DNA of 64,000 bases from Heterocephalus glaber (Eukaryota; Chordata; Mammalia; Rodentia; Bathyergidae), in contig NW_004624854.1 of NCBI RefSeq assembly GCF_000247695.1, positions 1,230,934 through 1,294,933 on the forward strand. The letters are read 5' to 3'. Below the pieces are notes generated by a model that worked only from the letters and a program-made list of their open reading frames with translations, made no database searches and was not told the origin of the DNA. Made by a program: the position numbers and the translations under genes. Positions 62,615 to 64,000 of this stretch are shown piece by piece (position 1 is the first letter of the stretch; each line of letters begins with the position of its first letter).

Positions 62615-64000
62615 TAAAAAATTTATTTATTCACCATATATTTTGATTGCACCCTAGCTAATACAGATTTTGGTATTGTGAGTAGTGCTAGAGAAACAGA
62701 GTTGTTTTTCTTTTTTGTTTTTTGTTTCAGTATCGGGGATCCAACTCGGGACCTTGCTCTTGCAAGGCAGACGGTAGATAGTTTTTGTTTTTTGAGAGAG
62801 GGACTCACTATGTATCCCAGGCTGAGTGTGACCGCATGGTGATCCTCCTGCCTCAGCCTCCGAAGTTCTGGGATTAGAAGCATGAGCTACCACGCCTGGC
62901 TGAGAAACAGGGATGAAATTCTGATGAGTTTATTGGCTCCTGGAGTCGGCGCTCTAACTTGACAAGACCTAGTACAGCTGTGGTCTCTCCTTCAGATGAT
63001 GTCAAGAGCACTGATGGTGCATGCTTTTGGAAGACCAAGAAGTGTCATGAAGTTAGCTGGTCGCTCTCAGCATCTCCGGACAAAGTCCAGAAGGAGGAAC
63101 ATGACCTCAAAGATCCAACTTTCGGCTCCAGAGAGACATTGACAATGTGAAGACTTCCAAGTGTGTCTGGAAGGAGAGTCCACTTCCTTATCGCTGGGGC
63201 TGAAGTTCTGCAAACCACGCCAAGCCCTCAGCGTGTGAAGCCTGACCACAGCCCAGGGTGCTGATCAGTGGAAGGGTAGCTGGGTGAAGGGAGGGCACTG
63301 ATCGGCAGGGAGCGGAAACCACACTGCTCACCCTCCTACAGAACCTGTCCTTCAGTTCCTGTGATCTTAGGCTCTGCTGGCCTAGAAGTTTTGCTCCAGA
63401 GGGGAGAAGGACAACACCGACTCCATTGAGCTGGAAGCCAAGACTCCCCCTGGCCATTTGGGCTCCTCAGCTCTGAGTCAAAAGGCCTCGGGAGAGTCAG
63501 GGTTGTGGGATAATTAACCCCGACTGTAGGGGAATTGGGCTGTCACTCCACAGCGAGGGAGGAGGGTGTGTTTCAGGTGCAGGAGACCCCTGAGGGCACC
63601 TCCTCGTATTGCCAGGCCCTGTTATTAAGGTCAGTGGGAAACTGCAACCACCCAACCAGGCAGGATGACAAATGGCCCACACCCTTCCGGCATGAGGGCA
63701 AGGGTCAACCCACTGGGTAAAGAACCAAGACCTGTGAGGTGCTTCCCTGGGGCCAGGTGAATACCAAATGGGCAGTGGAAGAAGGCAGTCACAAGTATCA
63801 GCTATAGCCGCATGACCAGTTACAGGAAGAAGGATTGTAATTGCTATGAGTATTTCTTTCTTATTTTGTTAATATGCTTGTGCATATACACATATATATT
63901 AAGCAGATATCTTTGTTGTCTTTGTATTCCTATACCATGTAACTTAATATCAATACTTCAGTATTGTTAAATCTACACTATAATTCATATAGTGTCAGGA
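62615..64000 (+). mobile_element. ERV-L-like endogenous retrovirus remnant, running off the right edge
   Basis: A sequence ending 'ccctagctaatacagattt' is followed at 62671-62689 by 'tggtattgtgagtagtgct'. This resembles a decayed primer-binding site for tRNA-Leu, as used by ERV-L. The part from 62905 reads as internal retroviral sequence and has no intact frame. A dUTPase-like motif seems to start near 63507, and its frame meets a stop at 63591-63593. Frames on both strands here are short and broken. ERV-L elements are known to carry a dUTPase at the end of pol. If the motif is right, most of the internal region between primer site and dUTPase is deleted. Family and boundaries are inferred from memory; the LTR 5' end was not found. 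Confidence 0.55.
62700..62901 (-). mobile_element. B1-dID composite SINE inserted in the ERV, with target-site duplication
   Basis: On the minus strand a B1 (from 'gccaggcgtggtagctcatg' at 62901) runs into an ID without its 5' part ('ccgtctgccttgcaagagc', 'gttggatccccgatactg'). 'gagaaacag' at 62691-62699 recurs at 62902-62910. The dimer thus inserted as one unit, after the ERV. Confidence 0.8.

Overview
The window is nuclear DNA from a mammal, almost certainly a non-muroid rodent. The evidence is the repeat content. Several dozen B1 (7SL-derived) SINEs carry the internal duplication of the 'gccagcct..ctacatagtgagttcaa' block. Several dozen tRNA-derived ID elements read 'ggggatttagctcagtggtt..gagttcgatcccNggtacc'. 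About ten B1 copies are followed directly by a shortened ID, the arrangement known as B1-dID in squirrels, dormice, beavers and caviomorphs. I saw no Alu and no murine B2. The young ID type reads 'ttccgccgcctgcc' where the common type reads 'agagcgcttgcc'. That makes me think of a beaver-like (castorimorph) genome, but this is a guess.

No protein-coding gene can be called with confidence. Most long open frames are either antisense readings of SINE, L1 or ERV sequence or chance frames in GC-rich DNA. The left edge (about 1-640) is a strong CpG island with NRF1-type and YY1-type motifs and, on the minus strand, a TATA-like box. It is the promoter or first exon of at least one gene whose body lies outside the window or has exons I cannot recognise. 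A second small CpG island at 43140-43490 ends in a good minus-strand splice donor. The rest reads as intergenic or intronic DNA.

Layout: 1-640 CpG-island promoter; 2240-4850 a broken L1 (ORF2 to 3' end) with two B1 insertions; 6450-7310 an L1 end with B1 and ID copies; 8011-8087 a 77-bp hAT-type miniature transposon; 8900-10350 quiet AT-rich DNA; 10354-12610 IDs, an L2-like fragment, an MLT1-like LTR and L1 3' ends; 12620-20700 mostly unique DNA with candidate conserved regulatory blocks; 20700-33300 SINE-dense DNA with a 29-base G run at 31225-31253; 33300-38450 mostly unique, GC-mixed; 38450-48320 SINE-dense, with the second CpG island and an L1 3' end; 48320-52900 unique DNA plus another L1 3' end; 52900-54450 two copies of an unassigned dispersed repeat; 54450-61200 GC-rich with scattered SINEs; 61200-64000 simple repeats, a mariner transposase remnant and an ERV-L-like internal sequence that runs off the right edge.

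No operon-like or pathway relationship between genes can be described. What is informative is the succession of mobile elements: ancient (L2, MLT1, ERV-L), intermediate (L1, B1, B1-dID), recent (ID with intact target-site duplications), and a few DNA transposons (hAT, mariner). I could not find a convincing novel gene system. The best leads are the hAT miniature element, the mariner and ERV-L remnants, the poly-G tract, the two CpG islands and several AT-rich blocks that look like developmental enhancers.
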